Shown here piece by piece: positions 8,777-17,257 of a DNA stretch of 48,813 nt (the first letter of the stretch is position 1; every line of letters begins with the position of its first letter). A program made the translations under genes and the position numbers. Source of the stretch: Actinobacillus minor NM305 (GTDB lineage: Bacteria; Pseudomonadota; Gammaproteobacteria; Enterobacterales; Pasteurellaceae). A model generated the notes under the pieces. That model was given only the letters and a program-made list of their open reading frames with translations, searched no databases and was not told the DNA's origin. The stretch spans positions 1 through 48,813 of the forward strand of contig NZ_ACQL01000001.1 of assembly GCF_000175195.1 (NCBI RefSeq). Reading direction: 5' to 3'.

Positions 8777-10168
8777 TTACTTTCTACCAAACATTCCGCC
8801 CAGTCCGCCTAAGCCACCAAGACCACCGCCCATCATTCCTTTCATACCACGCATCATTTTCGCCATACCGCCTTTACGCATTTTTTTCATCATACGTTGC
8901 ATTTCGTCAAACTGTTTGAGCAGTTTATTCACATCTTGCACTTGCGTACCTGAACCCAACGCAATACGGCGACGGCGTGAGCCTTTAATAATGTCTGGGT
9001 TAGCACGCTCTTTCAGGGTCATTGAGTTGATGATTGCTTCCATTTTGATGAACATTTTGTCATCGACTTGATTTTTAATGTGATCCGGTAAATTCTTCGC
9101 CCCAGGTAATTTATCAAGCATCGACATCATACCACCCATTTTTTTCATTTCTACGAGCTGTTCGCGGAAATCATCAAGGGTAAAATCATCGCCTTTCTTG
9201 AATTTTGCCGCCATTTTTTCGGCTTTTTCCTGATCGACAGAACGTTGTAAATCCTCAATCAACGACAGCACATCGCCCATACCTAAAATGCGTGAAGCGA
9301 TACGATCAGGGTGGAATGGCTCAAGGGCATCGGTTTTCTCGCCAACCCCTAAGAATTTAATCGGCTTGCCGGTAATTTGACGAATAGATAACGCCGCACC
9401 ACCACGAGCATCACCATCGACTTTAGTTAAAATTACCCCAGTGAGAGGTAGAGCTTCGTTAAAGGCTTTTGCCGTGTTTGCCGCATCTTGACCTGTCATT
9501 GCATCGACAGTAAACAAGGTTTCAATCGGGTTTAACACCGAGTGAATTTGCTGGATCTCTTCCATCATCTCGCCATCAACGTGCAAGCGACCTGCGGTAT
9601 CGACAATTAACACATCAAAGAAATTGAGCTTAGCGTGTTTCAATGCGGCTTCTGCAATCTCAACCGGTTTTTGCGAGGTTTCTGTCGGGAAGAAATCGAC
9701 TTTTAACGCTTCCGCAAGGGTTTGAAGCTGTTTAATCGCCGCTGGGCGATAAACGTCGGCAGACACCACAAGCACTTTTTTCTTATGGCGTTCTTTTAAG
9801 AATTTCGCCAATTTACCGACAGAGGTGGTTTTACCAGCCCCCTGCAAACCCGCCATTAAAATCACCGCTGGCGGTTGGGTGGCAAGGTTCAGCCCTTCAT
9901 TTGCTTCGCCCATCGCTTTTTCAAGCTCAGCTTGCACGATTTTCAGGAACTCCTGCCCCGGTGTTAAGCTCTTATTGACTTCTTCGCCAATGGCACGCTC
10001 TTTGACTTTATTGATAAACTCACGCACCACAGGCAAAGCCACATCGGCTTCTAACAACGCCATACGCACTTCACGCAGGGTATCTTTAATGTTATCTTCG
10101 GTTAAACGCCCTTTCCCCGTAATGTTTTTTAGGGTTTTGGATAGTCTGTCGGATAGGTTCTCAAACAT
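8777..10168 (-). CDS. ffh: Signal recognition particle protein Ffh
   Basis: GTPase that binds 4.5S RNA and signal peptides of nascent inner-membrane proteins and docks with FtsY. The 463-residue protein has an N domain (1-85), a G domain with AGLQGAGKTTSVGKLA (about 107), DTAGR, TKVDGDARGG and FLGVGE, and the methionine-rich M domain (about 330-463) with the RNA-binding GSRRRRIALGSG. The tail is a glycine/methionine run ending in MFGRK. The ATG at 10168 is preceded by AGAAAAG. It appears to be a single-gene unit. Confidence 0.98.
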   Translation of the reverse strand: MFENLSDRLSKTLKNITGKGRLTEDNIKDTLREVRMALLEADVALPVVREFINKVKERAIGEEVNKSLTPGQEFLKIVQAELEKAMGEANEGLNLATQPPAVILMAGLQGAGKTTSVGKLAKFLKERHKKKVLVVSADVYRPAAIKQLQTLAEALKVDFFPTETSQKPVEIAEAALKHAKLNFFDVLIVDTAGRLHVDGEMMEEIQQIHSVLNPIETLFTVDAMTGQDAANTAKAFNEALPLTGVILTKVDGDARGGAALSIRQITGKPIKFLGVGEKTDALEPFHPDRIASRILGMGDVLSLIEDLQRSVDQEKAEKMAAKFKKGDDFTLDDFREQLVEMKKMGGMMSMLDKLPGAKNLPDHIKNQVDDKMFIKMEAIINSMTLKERANPDIIKGSRRRRIALGSGTQVQDVNKLLKQFDEMQRMMKKMRKGGMAKMMRGMKGMMGGGLGGLGGLGGMFGRK

Positions 10169-10243
10169 AATCTTTTCTCTATTTGCAAAATGCTATTTAA
10201 ATCTGGCCGCTTGTAAGCAGTAAAGTAGGCGTATTATACAAAA

Positions 10244-10265
10244 AAACCACCTGAAAAGGCGGTTT
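10244..10265 (-). terminator. Terminator closing the secreted-orphan cluster, just upstream of ffh
   Basis: On the minus strand AAACCGCCT-TTTC-AGGTGGTTT (one G-U pair) is followed by a T run. A TATAAT box at 10233-10238 directly after it may start ffh transcription, giving back-to-back stop and start. Confidence 0.7.
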
Positions 10266-10334
10266 ATTTATGGATTAGGTAAATTTGATGGCGAAAACAG
10301 TACTATCAACAATGATACAAGACCTAAATCAAAT

Positions 10335-10814
10335 TTATTTTATTAATGCCTGTATATTGACAATGAAATTTATCACATTCGCTCGGAGGTTCTCCCCTGT
10401 TACACCACCGAATAGTAAGATAGGGTACGTTAAATTACAGTGACCATTACTCTTGGAGGCAAATAAAGAGGTGTAGTTCTGCCTGTTATTGACGGCGTCA
10501 CATACACTTTCTTTAGTCTGAGTTGCCACGAGCAAATACGCATTATCACGCAACATCGCAGCAACAGGCTGAGTCAGTTTAATATTATTTTCTTCCCAAA
10601 AAGATGAATTTCCCAACAAAACTAAAAGTGCAGACTTATTGGGGTCTATATGATGTGTTTCTAGAAGATTGTCATGCTCTAGCGCTGCTTTTAATTCACT
10701 TAATGAGATGGTTTCATCAAATACTTGTGCAGTGAATGGCTCTGCTTTAACCACATTTACCACACTAAACGCCAACATTAATGCACCAAACATTCGTACA
10801 AATTTGTTCATCAT
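10335..10814 (-). CDS. Secreted protein of unknown function, paralogue of its upstream neighbour
   Basis: A 159-residue protein not recognised as any family. An N-terminal signal peptide is clear: MNKFVRMFGALMLAFSVVNV with probable cleavage after VKA (about residue 24). The mature part has two cysteines (about residues 106 and 125) that could form a periplasmic disulfide. It aligns along its length with the next gene upstream: similar signal peptides, a shared LSELKAALE / WSELRSILE segment, both cysteines, and CNL...GG near the C-terminus. AAGGA precedes two consecutive ATGs; the paralogue suggests the second (10811). The pair likely arose by tandem duplication. Confidence 0.75.
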   Translation of the reverse strand: MMNKFVRMFGALMLAFSVVNVVKAEPFTAQVFDETISLSELKAALEHDNLLETHHIDPNKSALLVLLGNSSFWEENNIKLTQPVAAMLRDNAYLLVATQTKESVCDAVNNRQNYTSLFASKSNGHCNLTYPILLFGGVTGENLRANVINFIVNIQALIK

Positions 10815-10847
10815 TATAAATCCTTATCTTATAGAAACTCATTCTTA

Positions 10848-11324
10848 TCAACGAACAGATATTTTTTTAACAAGAGCAGCAAATATCGTTATCGTTGACT
10901 TGATATTATTTTTGCTTATACCACCAATTAAATTCATTGTTGTCACTAGATTACAATTCTTGCCATTTTTAATAATATAAGCCCCGAATAACTGCCCATT
11001 CCAATCAGTAATTGTTTTTTCATTACATTGTGTTTCAGGAAGATATGCTATAAACAATATTCTAGAGTTCAAAAGACTTACTCCTACAGAAGACACATGA
11101 ACATTTAGATTTTTCCATATTTCATTATCTCCCGTTGCATAAATTTGTACACCTTCACGTTGAGCTTGAAACCTCATTAAATCTTCACTCTCTAAGATGC
11201 TTCTTAATTCACTCCAAGAAAGTTTTTCATCAACCATTTCCGTAGTTGCCGCTTTTGCACTAACTGTATTTACCACGCCTAAGGCTAACATTGCTACACT
11301 AAGCATTCGTATAAATTTTTTCAT
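10848..11324 (-). CDS. Secreted protein of unknown function, paralogue of its downstream neighbour
   Basis: A 158-residue protein with signal peptide MKKFIRMLSVAMLALGVVNT and probable cleavage after VSA or AKA (about residues 23-26). The mature region keeps the two cysteines shared with the downstream paralogue (ETQCNEK and KNCNLV). It is 33 bases upstream of that gene and 20 bases downstream of a small orphan, so the three may be one transcript. No known domain or catalytic motif is visible. AGGGGA lies before the ATG. Confidence 0.75.
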   Translation of the reverse strand: MKKFIRMLSVAMLALGVVNTVSAKAATTEMVDEKLSWSELRSILESEDLMRFQAQREGVQIYATGDNEIWKNLNVHVSSVGVSLLNSRILFIAYLPETQCNEKTITDWNGQLFGAYIIKNGKNCNLVTTMNLIGGISKNNIKSTITIFAALVKKISVR

Positions 11325-11344
11325 CGTTTATTTCCCCTTACTTA

Positions 11345-11572
11345 TTAACGGCTAATGGTAATTTCTAAGCAATTAGTAGCAACTGTATATTGAATAGAGT
11401 AATTTTTATACTCCTTGATGATTTTGTGCATTGCTTTATCAATAAGCTCCTTATCGTAATGAATACAAATAACAGCCTTTTGTTCTGCTACCTCAAGCTC
11501 TGCTTTAAGCATGTCAATTTTCGCTTGAACTGTTGGTGCAATAAAATCATACACTTCTTTTAAAGTTACCAT
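11345..11572 (-). CDS. Small protein of unknown function
   Basis: An unrecognised soluble protein of 75 residues if it starts at the ATG at 11572 (MVTLKEVYDFIAPTV), which has AAGGA 7 bases upstream. A start at 11590 would give 81 residues, but AAGGA then falls inside the gene. A helical, charged middle (AKIDMLKAELEVAEQKA) suggests a short coiled coil, and the second half alternates as beta strands would. No signal peptide. It heads the possible operon with the two secreted orphans. Function unknown. Confidence 0.6.
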   Translation of the reverse strand: MVTLKEVYDFIAPTVQAKIDMLKAELEVAEQKAVICIHYDKELIDKAMHKIIKEYKNYSIQYTVATNCLEITISR

Positions 11573-11656
11573 TTCAAAATCCTTATCCATCTAAATTGAT
11601 TAAATACTGAACGAATATTGAAATTGTTTGTTTAATGTTCTCCAGTATTTGTTATA

Positions 11657-11704
11657 TGTAGATCTCTACGTCAAGTAGAGATCTACATTCAGTATGGTAC
11701 TGAA
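11657..11704. repeat. Two adjacent perfect inverted repeats
   Basis: First: arms of 13 bases TGTAGATCTCTAC / GTAGAGATCTACA around a 5-base loop (11657-11687). Second, immediately adjacent: TTCAGTA / TACTGAA around TGG (11688-11704). Neither is followed by a T run, so they are not ordinary terminators. They lie 85-132 bases upstream of the small orphan start at 11572 and could be operators, a leader structure or remains of a mobile element. Confidence 0.85.
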
Positions 11705-11840
11705 TGGCGTATAAATTATGTACAAAAGATATGGGTAATATCAAGCGGTCAAATTCTTATACTTTTTTGTAATTGCCATAAGAAGTATGGCTCAATTGGT
11801 AGAATAAAGGTAAATCTAACTAAGAATAACTTTGTGGTAT

Positions 11841-11913
11841 AAAAAAAGCGACATCACGCAATGTAATGTCGCAAAATTGACGATATTCGAGGAATCATTA
11901 TTGTAATTTGTTT
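11841..11913 (-). ncRNA. Candidate CRP-regulated small RNA with intrinsic terminator
   Basis: A free-standing transcription unit in a gene-free gap. On the minus strand a -10 box TATCAT (11921-11926) follows TTCACT (11945-11950) with an 18-base spacer. The predicted start is about 11913 and the end is a stem GCGACAT / ATGTCGC (11848-11872) plus seven T (11841-11847), giving about 73 nt. A CRP-like palindrome is centred about 71 bases before the start. A 21-codon reading frame beginning ATGGGTAAACAA (ATG complement at about 11917) spans the region but would start upstream of the predicted transcript start, so I favour a non-coding RNA. No known sRNA family is recognised. Confidence 0.5.
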
Positions 11914-11976
11914 ACCCATAATGATACTCTTTTTGTTCTGATAAAGTGAAGCGAAATTTCATTTTTTTCTCAACTT

Positions 11977-11992
11977 TGAGAACTAGATCACA
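11977..11992 (-). promoter_or_regulatory. Candidate CRP site for the small RNA promoter
   Basis: On the minus strand TGTGA-N6-TCTCA, 9 of 10 matches to the CRP palindrome. The centre is about 71.5 bases upstream of the predicted transcript start, a spacing typical of class I activation. Confidence 0.5.
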
Positions 11993-12011
11993 AAATGAAA
12001 AATTATTACTA

Positions 12012-12044
12012 GAAAAGCAAAACCCCGATGATTTCTCATCGGGG
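12012..12044 (-). terminator. Terminator of the tRNA-Phe/tRNA-Asn transcript
   Basis: A perfect 9-bp stem CCCCGATGA / TCATCGGGG with TTTC loop (12023-12044), followed on the minus strand by TTTTGCTTTTCT. It starts 11 bases after the tRNA-Asn 3' end. Confidence 0.92.
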
Positions 12045-12054
12045 CTTCTTAATA

Positions 12055-12130
12055 TGGCTCCTCCTGCGGGACTCGAACCTGCGACATATGGATTAACAGT
12101 CCACCGTTCTACCGACTGAACTAAGGAGGA
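12055..12130 (-). tRNA. tRNA-Asn (anticodon GTT)
   Basis: 76 bases on the minus strand including an encoded CCA. The 5' strand TCCTCCT pairs with AGGAGGA, the D arm reads TTCAGTCGGTAGAA, the anticodon stem GTGGA brackets CTGTTAA with anticodon GTT, and the T arm contains GGTTCGAGTCC. It is the second gene of the tRNA pair. Confidence 0.97.
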
Positions 12131-12135
12131 ATTGA

Positions 12136-12211
12136 TGGTGCCTCGAGGCGGAATCGAACCACCGACACGGGGATTTTCAATCCCCTGCTCTACCGACTGA
12201 GCTATCGAGGC
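12136..12211 (-). tRNA. tRNA-Phe (anticodon GAA)
   Basis: 76 bases on the minus strand including encoded CCA. The acceptor GCCTCGA pairs with TCGAGGC, the D arm contains AGCTCAGTCGGTAGAG, the anticodon loop TTGAAAA lies between GGGGA and TCCCC, and the T arm has GGTTCGATTCC. Only 5 bases separate it from tRNA-Asn, so both come from one precursor. Confidence 0.98.
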
Positions 12212-12232
12212 AACTCGTCGTTTACGGGGTGC

Positions 12233-12261
12233 ATTATGCAGTTTTTTTTAAATGTCGTCAA
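12233..12261 (-). promoter_or_regulatory. Strong sigma-70 promoter of the tRNA pair
   Basis: TTGACG (12256-12261) and CATAAT (12233-12238) are separated by 17 bases on the minus strand. A GC-rich discriminator GCACCCCG follows, typical of stringently controlled stable-RNA promoters. Confidence 0.85.
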
Positions 12262-12336
12262 ACGTTTTTTTCAAAAATTTAAGAAATTCTGTTTGAACGA
12301 TCTTTTTTTGCGCTAATTGTGTTTTTTAACAACAAT

Positions 12337-13431
12337 TTAACGAATACTTGTGTATTTTTCCCGAGCTTTCGATACTTTTTTCAGATAGTTACGAGCCTGC
12401 CCAGATGGGTGAGCAGTGGTTAAAATACGATAAACTGCATCCGGCGATAGGTCATTAATACGATCAATTGCCGCATATTTATCATAGTCGAAGACTTTTA
12501 ATACTGCACCCGCACCACTGTTATAAGCAGAAATCATTGCATAACGTTTTGAAACAGGATCAGTAATGCCATCAAGATACTCATCACGTAAGATGGTTAA
12601 ATACATTGTTCCGCTGTCAATGTTTTGTTCAGGGTTATATAAATACTCTCTATCTGGCTGCCCGCCAAAGCCTTTACGTGCAAAAATATCTCGACCGGCT
12701 GTACGAGGTACAACTTGCATTAAACCGATCGCATTGGCATAACTTACCGCATAAGGGTTAAATGCCGATTCAACTTCCATAATCCCTAAGATTAAACTTG
12801 GTTCAATGCCGTAGCGTTTCGCCATTTTGCGCACCAATGGAAGATATTGTCTTGCACGAACTTCAACGTGTCCTTCCACCATTTTAATTTGTACATAAGT
12901 GACAGTACGACCGTTTTTCAAACGGCGCGTTTGTACTTTTTGTAATAAATAGGTTGCAAAGTCATTTGCAATGGCAGTATTTGCAACATCACGACCATAC
13001 TGGTCTCGAACCTGCCCCATCAAGAACGGGTTTGAGCTGATTGGTGTATCGCCCGATGCAAATAGGTCGATCCCTTTCGGGTCTGATCCCATCAATAACG
13101 TATGAATAATCGCATTACGTAAACGGTTTTGATCCGCCAGTGTTTCAATGGTAATAGCACCGTCTTCAAAAGAAATATGGCTACGTGTATAAAATTGGTC
13201 AGTATATTTTACGTAATCTTTACGGCTTGCCACTAACAGTTCATTACTTCCCCAAATATCATCAATATTATGTGAAAATTGTCCTGTTAAAATATCTAAA
13301 CCATTGGTATCTTTATAATCGTAGCTCCGCTTACCGGTACGCTTTTTCGTACTTTTTTGTGGACTACTGCTGCAAGAGATCAAAAAAGGCACGAAAGCCA
13401 ACAGCGGTAAAAACTTTATATACTTTTTCAT
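12337..13431 (-). CDS. mltC: Membrane-bound lytic murein transglycosylase C
   Basis: Outer-membrane lipoprotein cleaving the MurNAc-GlcNAc bond of peptidoglycan to 1,6-anhydro products. The 364-residue protein has a lipoprotein signal ([20 protein letters not shown], Cys20), an MltC N-domain (about 40-190) and a C-terminal SLT domain (about 205-350). The latter has the catalytic glutamate in [16 protein letters not shown] and the [13 protein letters not shown] motif. Length matches E. coli MltC (about 360). It follows yggX by 6 bases in the conserved mutY-yggX-mltC operon. Confidence 0.97.
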   Translation of the reverse strand: MKKYIKFLPLLAFVPFLISCSSSPQKSTKKRTGKRSYDYKDTNGLDILTGQFSHNIDDIWGSNELLVASRKDYVKYTDQFYTRSHISFEDGAITIETLADQNRLRNAIIHTLLMGSDPKGIDLFASGDTPISSNPFLMGQVRDQYGRDVANTAIANDFATYLLQKVQTRRLKNGRTVTYVQIKMVEGHVEVRARQYLPLVRKMAKRYGIEPSLILGIMEVESAFNPYAVSYANAIGLMQVVPRTAGRDIFARKGFGGQPDREYLYNPEQNIDSGTMYLTILRDEYLDGITDPVSKRYAMISAYNSGAGAVLKVFDYDKYAAIDRINDLSPDAVYRILTTAHPSGQARNYLKKVSKAREKYTSIR

Positions 13432-13437
13432 TTAAGT

Positions 13438-13707
13438 CTATTCCACCGGTTTATAGCCATCAATGATAACATCTTTACCTTCGAATAAGAAATTGACCAT
13501 TTCTGTTTCTAAAAGTTTACGATGTTCTGGGTTCATCATATTCAATTTTTTTTCATTGACTAACATCGTCTGTTTTTTGATCCACTCGCCCCACGCTTGT
13601 TTACTGATGCTATCAAAAATACGTTTACCTAATTCGCCTGGGTAAAGTTGAAAATCTAAACCATCAGCCTCTTTTTTTAAATATTCACAAAATACAGTAC
13701 GAGCCAT
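13438..13707 (-). CDS. yggX: YggX, probable Fe(II)-trafficking protein
   Basis: Small cytoplasmic protein implicated in protecting iron-sulfur clusters from oxidation. The 89 residues match the family from start to end: [19 protein letters not shown] with conserved Cys7, then [18 protein letters not shown] and the [10 protein letters not shown] segment. Its place between mutY, which carries an iron-sulfur cluster, and mltC is conserved in E. coli and Haemophilus. The start is 13 bases past the mutY stop. Confidence 0.96.
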   Translation of the reverse strand: MARTVFCEYLKKEADGLDFQLYPGELGKRIFDSISKQAWGEWIKKQTMLVNEKKLNMMNPEHRKLLETEMVNFLFEGKDVIIDGYKPVE

Positions 13708-13720
13708 TTTCTAATCCTTT

Positions 13721-14857
13721 TTATTCTCGATAAGTGAGAGATAATTCATCTAAAATCCGCTTCACGGGTGTTGCCAACCCAATTTCATTCGGCGATGTGA
13801 GATCATACCAATAATTCGCCTTTGAAGATACAGACGGACGATAATTTCCGCTATTTTCCGCCACTTTAAGCGGTAAAGTTTCGTCAATTTTTTGCAAATC
13901 TAACTCTACCAAAATCGGGGTAATATCCAGATGAAAATGACTAAACGTATGACGAAAAGCGGTTAATTGCTGTGAAATTTGCAAATTTTGTGAAAAAACA
14001 AACCGCTTGAGGGTGTCAAAATCCTCAAATTGAGGAAAGACATACAAACCGCCCCACAACCCTTTGGCTTCTCGTTTCTCCAATAAAATGTCTGTGCCTC
14101 GTTTTAAAATTAAAAAATAACTTTGCTTCTCCGGTAACGCCTTTTTCGGTTTCTTGGCAGGAAAATCTGCCCAAGCCTGTTGAGCGTTTGCCTGACAGTT
14201 TTTTTCTAAAGGACAAAGAGAACATTTTGGTTTAGAACGAGTGCAAATCATCGCCCCTAAATCCATCATTGCCTGATTAAAATCAGCAACTTGCGAGGTA
14301 GGCGTAACCGCCTCCGTCAATGCCCACAATCTATTTTCAACCGGCTTTTCGCCCGCCCAACCTTCCACCGCAAAATAACGAGAAAGCACCCGTTTGACAT
14401 TTCCATCTAAAATCGGATGAGGGGCATTTAACACCGAGGATAAAATCGCGCCAGCAGTGCTTCTCCCCACGCCGGAAAGTGCCAAAACATCGGCAAAAGC
14501 GGTTGGAAATTCGCCCCCAAACTCATCTCGAATTTGCTGCGCCGCCTTGTGTAAATTTCTGGCACGAGCGTAATAACCAAGCCCCGTCCACAAATGCAGA
14601 ACCTCATCAATAGAGGCATTAGCTAAATCAACTACCGTAGGAAAGCGTTGCATAAATCGCTCAAAATAGGGAATGACCGTAACCACTTGCGTTTGTTGTA
14701 ACATCACTTCCGACAACCACACGCCATATAAGCTCTTATTTTGTTGCCAAGGCAGATGTTTACGCCCATATTGCTGATACCACGCCAATACACGTTTTGC
14801 AAAAGGCGCTTCAACGGAAGATTGCGCCAAAGGAAATTCGTTTTTTTCTTTTTTCAT
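13721..14857 (-). CDS. mutY: A/G-specific adenine DNA glycosylase
   Basis: Removes adenine mispaired with 8-oxoguanine. The 378-residue protein has the helix-hairpin-helix and active region (EVMLQQTQV with catalytic Glu about residue 50; [14 protein letters not shown]; catalytic Asp in [11 protein letters not shown]). The four-cysteine 4Fe-4S loop C-x6-C-x2-C-x5-C is at about 205-221. The C-terminal NUDIX-like domain (from about 245) recognises 8-oxoguanine. It leads the mutY-yggX-mltC operon. An in-frame A-rich start (MKKEKNE) is slightly longer than in E. coli. Confidence 0.97.
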   Translation of the reverse strand: MKKEKNEFPLAQSSVEAPFAKRVLAWYQQYGRKHLPWQQNKSLYGVWLSEVMLQQTQVVTVIPYFERFMQRFPTVVDLANASIDEVLHLWTGLGYYARARNLHKAAQQIRDEFGGEFPTAFADVLALSGVGRSTAGAILSSVLNAPHPILDGNVKRVLSRYFAVEGWAGEKPVENRLWALTEAVTPTSQVADFNQAMMDLGAMICTRSKPKCSLCPLEKNCQANAQQAWADFPAKKPKKALPEKQSYFLILKRGTDILLEKREAKGLWGGLYVFPQFEDFDTLKRFVFSQNLQISQQLTAFRHTFSHFHLDITPILVELDLQKIDETLPLKVAENSGNYRPSVSSKANYWYDLTSPNEIGLATPVKRILDELSLTYRE

Positions 14858-14898
14858 TGAGATACATTAAAATTCACATTAAAAACAAATAGTAACCC

Positions 14899-14954
14899 AA
14901 GCGGTCAAATTTAGCGAAAACTTTGCAAAAGTTTAAAAAATCCGACCGCTTATC
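14899..14954. repeat. Inverted pair of uptake signal cores
   Basis: CCAAGCGGTC and GACCGCTTAT flank about 40 bases containing CTTTGCAAAAG, in the divergent gap between mutY and the VOC gene. Inverted uptake signals can form stems. Here the pair sits in a promoter region, so it is unlikely to be a terminator for either gene. Confidence 0.65.
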
Positions 14955-14966
14955 TAAGGACAAATT

Positions 14967-15362
14967 ATGACACCCATTCTCGGTTTTCATCATATTGCGT
15001 TAATCGTATCAAACTACGAAAAATCCAAACATTTCTATACGCAAATTCTCGGTGCGGATATTCTTGCCGAAACCTATCGTGCCGAACGCCAAAGCTACAA
15101 ACTTGATTTACGCTTTGCCGATGGTTCTCAAATTGAATTATTTAGCTTCCCTAACCCACCACAACGTGTAAGCTCGCCTGAAGCCTGTGGGCTGCGCCAC
15201 CTCGCTTTTCGTGTCGCAAACATTGAGCAGGCAACCCAATTCTTACAAGCACATGGCATTGAATGTGAGCCTATTCGTATCGATGAACTGGCCGGCAGAG
15301 CCTTTACTTTCTTCCGAGATCCTGATGATCTCCCATTAGAGTTTTATGAGGTTAGCGAATGA
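14967..15362 (+). CDS. yaeR: VOC-family metalloprotein, YaeR-like (glyoxalase I-like)
   Basis: A 131-residue vicinal-oxygen-chelate protein with two beta-alpha-beta-beta-beta modules. Predicted metal ligands are His in GFHHIAL, Glu in IELFSFP, His in GLRHLAF and Glu in PLEFYE. It resembles E. coli YaeR, often called glyoxalase-like; the physiological substrate of this subgroup is not established. AAGGA lies before the ATG. Its stop overlaps the sfsA start (ATGA), so the two are translationally coupled. Confidence 0.88.
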   Translation: MTPILGFHHIALIVSNYEKSKHFYTQILGADILAETYRAERQSYKLDLRFADGSQIELFSFPNPPQRVSSPEACGLRHLAFRVANIEQATQFLQAHGIECEPIRIDELAGRAFTFFRDPDDLPLEFYEVSE

Positions 15363-16072
15363 TCTTCCCCCCACTTTCTTCTGGAATTTTGATCCAACGT
15401 TACAAACGTTTTTTAGCCGATGTACAACTTCCTAACGGCGAAAAAATTACCGTTCATTGCCCAAACACAGGTGCAATGACGGGTTGCGCCAATGTCGGTG
15501 ATACCGTTTGGTTCTCCACTTCGAATAATCCTAAACGAAAATACGCCTACACGTGGGAGCTTACTCAAACTCAAGCCGGCGATTTTATTTGCGTTAATAC
15601 GCAACGAGCCAATCAACTCGTGGCTGAAGCGTTAAGTCATAAATGGATCCGTGAATTGGCGAGTTACGATAATATTTTACCGGAGCAAAAATATGGCGAG
15701 GAAAAAAGCCGGGTTGATTTTTTATTGAAACAGCAAGGATTAGCTGATTGCTTTGTGGAAGTAAAATCTACTACGTTGCTTACAGAAAACGGAGTAGGAA
15801 TGTTTCCCGATGCGAAAACCGAGCGAGGACAAAAACATCTCAGAGAACTCATCGCGATTGCCCAACAGGGGCAACAAGCGGTCATTTTCTTTGCTGTTTT
15901 GCATACAGGCATTACGCAATTTGAAGTGGCAAAACAGATCGACCCTAAATATGCCGAACTCTTTAATCAAGCCCGCCAAAATGGCGTGCTAGCTTTAAGT
16001 TATAAAGCGACCATTGAATTAGTGCAAGGCGTGCCCGTGGCAATGAATTTGCAAAATTCCATAAAAATCTGA
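15359..16072 (+). CDS. sfsA: SfsA, sugar fermentation stimulation protein / nuclease homologue
   Basis: A 237-residue SfsA-family protein: an N-terminal OB-like region with [12 protein letters not shown], and a C-terminal restriction-endonuclease-like region with SRVDFLL, the EVKSTTL motif, and [16 protein letters not shown]. The D...ExK arrangement resembles a PD-(D/E)XK nuclease centre. In E. coli it was found through effects on maltose genes; its exact role is uncertain. It overlaps the upstream VOC gene by 4 bases. An uptake signal lies inside the gene near 15876. Confidence 0.95.
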   Translation: MIFPPLSSGILIQRYKRFLADVQLPNGEKITVHCPNTGAMTGCANVGDTVWFSTSNNPKRKYAYTWELTQTQAGDFICVNTQRANQLVAEALSHKWIRELASYDNILPEQKYGEEKSRVDFLLKQQGLADCFVEVKSTTLLTENGVGMFPDAKTERGQKHLRELIAIAQQGQQAVIFFAVLHTGITQFEVAKQIDPKYAELFNQARQNGVLALSYKATIELVQGVPVAMNLQNSIKI

Positions 16073-16144
16073 CCGCTTGCCCTTGAAAAGAATAACGTTC
16101 TCCCCAATCTAACAGGCAGTTTTTATTAAAATCAAGGATATACA

Positions 16145-16666
16145 ATGACAACGATCGTATGCGTTCGCAAAGATGGCAAAGTTGCTATCGGCGGTGACGG
16201 ACAAGCTACTTTAGGCAATTGCGTAGAAAAAGGTACGGTGCGTAAAGTTCGCCGTTTATATAAAGATAAAGTGGTAACCGGCTTTGCAGGCTCAACGGCA
16301 GATGCCTTTATTTTGCGTGATCTGTTTGAGAAAAAACTGGAATTACATCAAGGGCATTTAGTGAAATCTGCGGTTGAACTCGCCAAAGAATGGCGTACCG
16401 AACGTTCACTTCGCAAATTAGAAGCGATGATGATCGTCGCAAACGAAAGCGAATTTTTACTGGTTTCAGGTAGCGGCGATGTTATTGAGCCTGAATTTGA
16501 TGTATTAGCTATCGGTTCGGGCGGTAACTATGCAAAAGCGGCGGCTCTTGCCCTATTAAGAACAGAAAATAATCTTTCTGCCAAAGAAATCGTGGCAGAA
16601 GCGTTAAAAATTGCTGGGGATATTGATATTTACAGCAACCATAATCACGTGATTGAAGAGGTTTAA
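16145..16666 (+). CDS. hslV: ATP-dependent protease subunit HslV
   Basis: Peptidase of the HslVU (ClpQY) complex, a double hexamer fed by the HslU ATPase. The 173-residue chain begins [20 protein letters not shown]; after Met removal Thr2 is the nucleophile, and Lys/Gly/Asp of the proteasome-like site are present. [15 protein letters not shown] is the conserved C-terminal region. AAGGA precedes the ATG. Its partner hslU is normally a few bases downstream but here is displaced by about 590 bases by an inserted element. Confidence 0.97.
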   Translation: MTTIVCVRKDGKVAIGGDGQATLGNCVEKGTVRKVRRLYKDKVVTGFAGSTADAFILRDLFEKKLELHQGHLVKSAVELAKEWRTERSLRKLEAMMIVANESEFLLVSGSGDVIEPEFDVLAIGSGGNYAKAAALALLRTENNLSAKEIVAEALKIAGDIDIYSNHNHVIEEV

Positions 16667-16673
16667 CACTGAC

Positions 16674-17245
16674 TACTGCCTAGGGCTCCTCGCCCTAGGT
16701 TAGGCATAAATTAGCTCCTACGGAGCTATATGGAAAACTAAATGAGTTACACCAAACTTCTCTATCATATTATTTTTCGCACCAAATATAGTGAACCCAG
16801 TATTTGTTTTGAAAATGAAGAACATTTATATCGCTGTATTTGGCATTTTGTAAATGAGAAAAAATGTGTACTTCATCGTGTAAATGGGATGCCTGATCAT
16901 ATACATTTATTAGTTGAATTGCCTGCAACTTATGCAGTTTCTGTCTTTGTGAGAGAATTAAAAAATACGACACATAAATTTATTGATGATCACAAACAAC
17001 TATTTCCCACTTTTTATGCTTGGTCGGTTGGTTACTGTGCATTAACTTACAGTAATAATGAAAAACAGAAAATTATTGAATATATTAAAAACCAGAAAAT
17101 TCATCATCAAACCATTAATTTTGAAGATGAAATAAAACAGCTTTTACAACAAGCTCAAATAGAGCATTCTCCTGAATACTTTAATTTATAAAGCTCCGAA
17201 GGAGCTTATTTATACTTAACCTAGGGCGTGCAGCCCTAGGCACAA
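16674..17245. mobile_element. IS200/RAYT-like element bounded by mirrored palindromes
   Basis: A single transposase gene is flanked by two nested hairpins on each side. Left outer is CCTAGGGC / GCCCTAGG (16679-16699) and left inner TAGCTCC / GGAGCTA (16712-16728). Right inner is AAGCTCC / GGAGCTT (17191-17207) and right outer CCTAGGGC / GCCCTAGG (17220-17240). Inner-to-outer spacing is 12 bases on both sides, and those 12-base spacers are themselves about 9/12 reverse complementary. So the ends are inverted copies, as in REP/inverse-REP pairs around RAYT genes. It lies exactly between hslV and hslU. Element ends are approximate. Confidence 0.85.
16742..17191 (+). CDS. tnpA: Y1 (HUH) transposase, IS200/IS605 TnpA or RAYT-like
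   Basis: A 149-residue single-strand transposase. The metal-binding HUH motif is seen in GMPDHIHLLVELP (about residues 53-65). The catalytic tyrosine is Tyr114 in IIEYIKNQKIHH, followed by the Q-x3-H helix typical of the family. Both motifs are intact, so the protein could be active. Length fits IS200 TnpA. No tnpB accompanies it. The flanking inverted hairpins favour a RAYT-like or very compact IS200 organisation. The gene stops exactly at the right inner hairpin. Confidence 0.9.
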   Translation: MSYTKLLYHIIFRTKYSEPSICFENEEHLYRCIWHFVNEKKCVLHRVNGMPDHIHLLVELPATYAVSVFVRELKNTTHKFIDDHKQLFPTFYAWSVGYCALTYSNNEKQKIIEYIKNQKIHHQTINFEDEIKQLLQQAQIEHSPEYFNL

Positions 17246-17257
17246 TAAGGACTAACT

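Noticed and set aside
11788..11805. tRNA-like fragment TGGCTCAATTGGTAGAAT resembling a D arm
   Set aside because: It fits the A-box/D-arm consensus, but no acceptor, anticodon or T arm follows. Possibly a relic, but too short to call.
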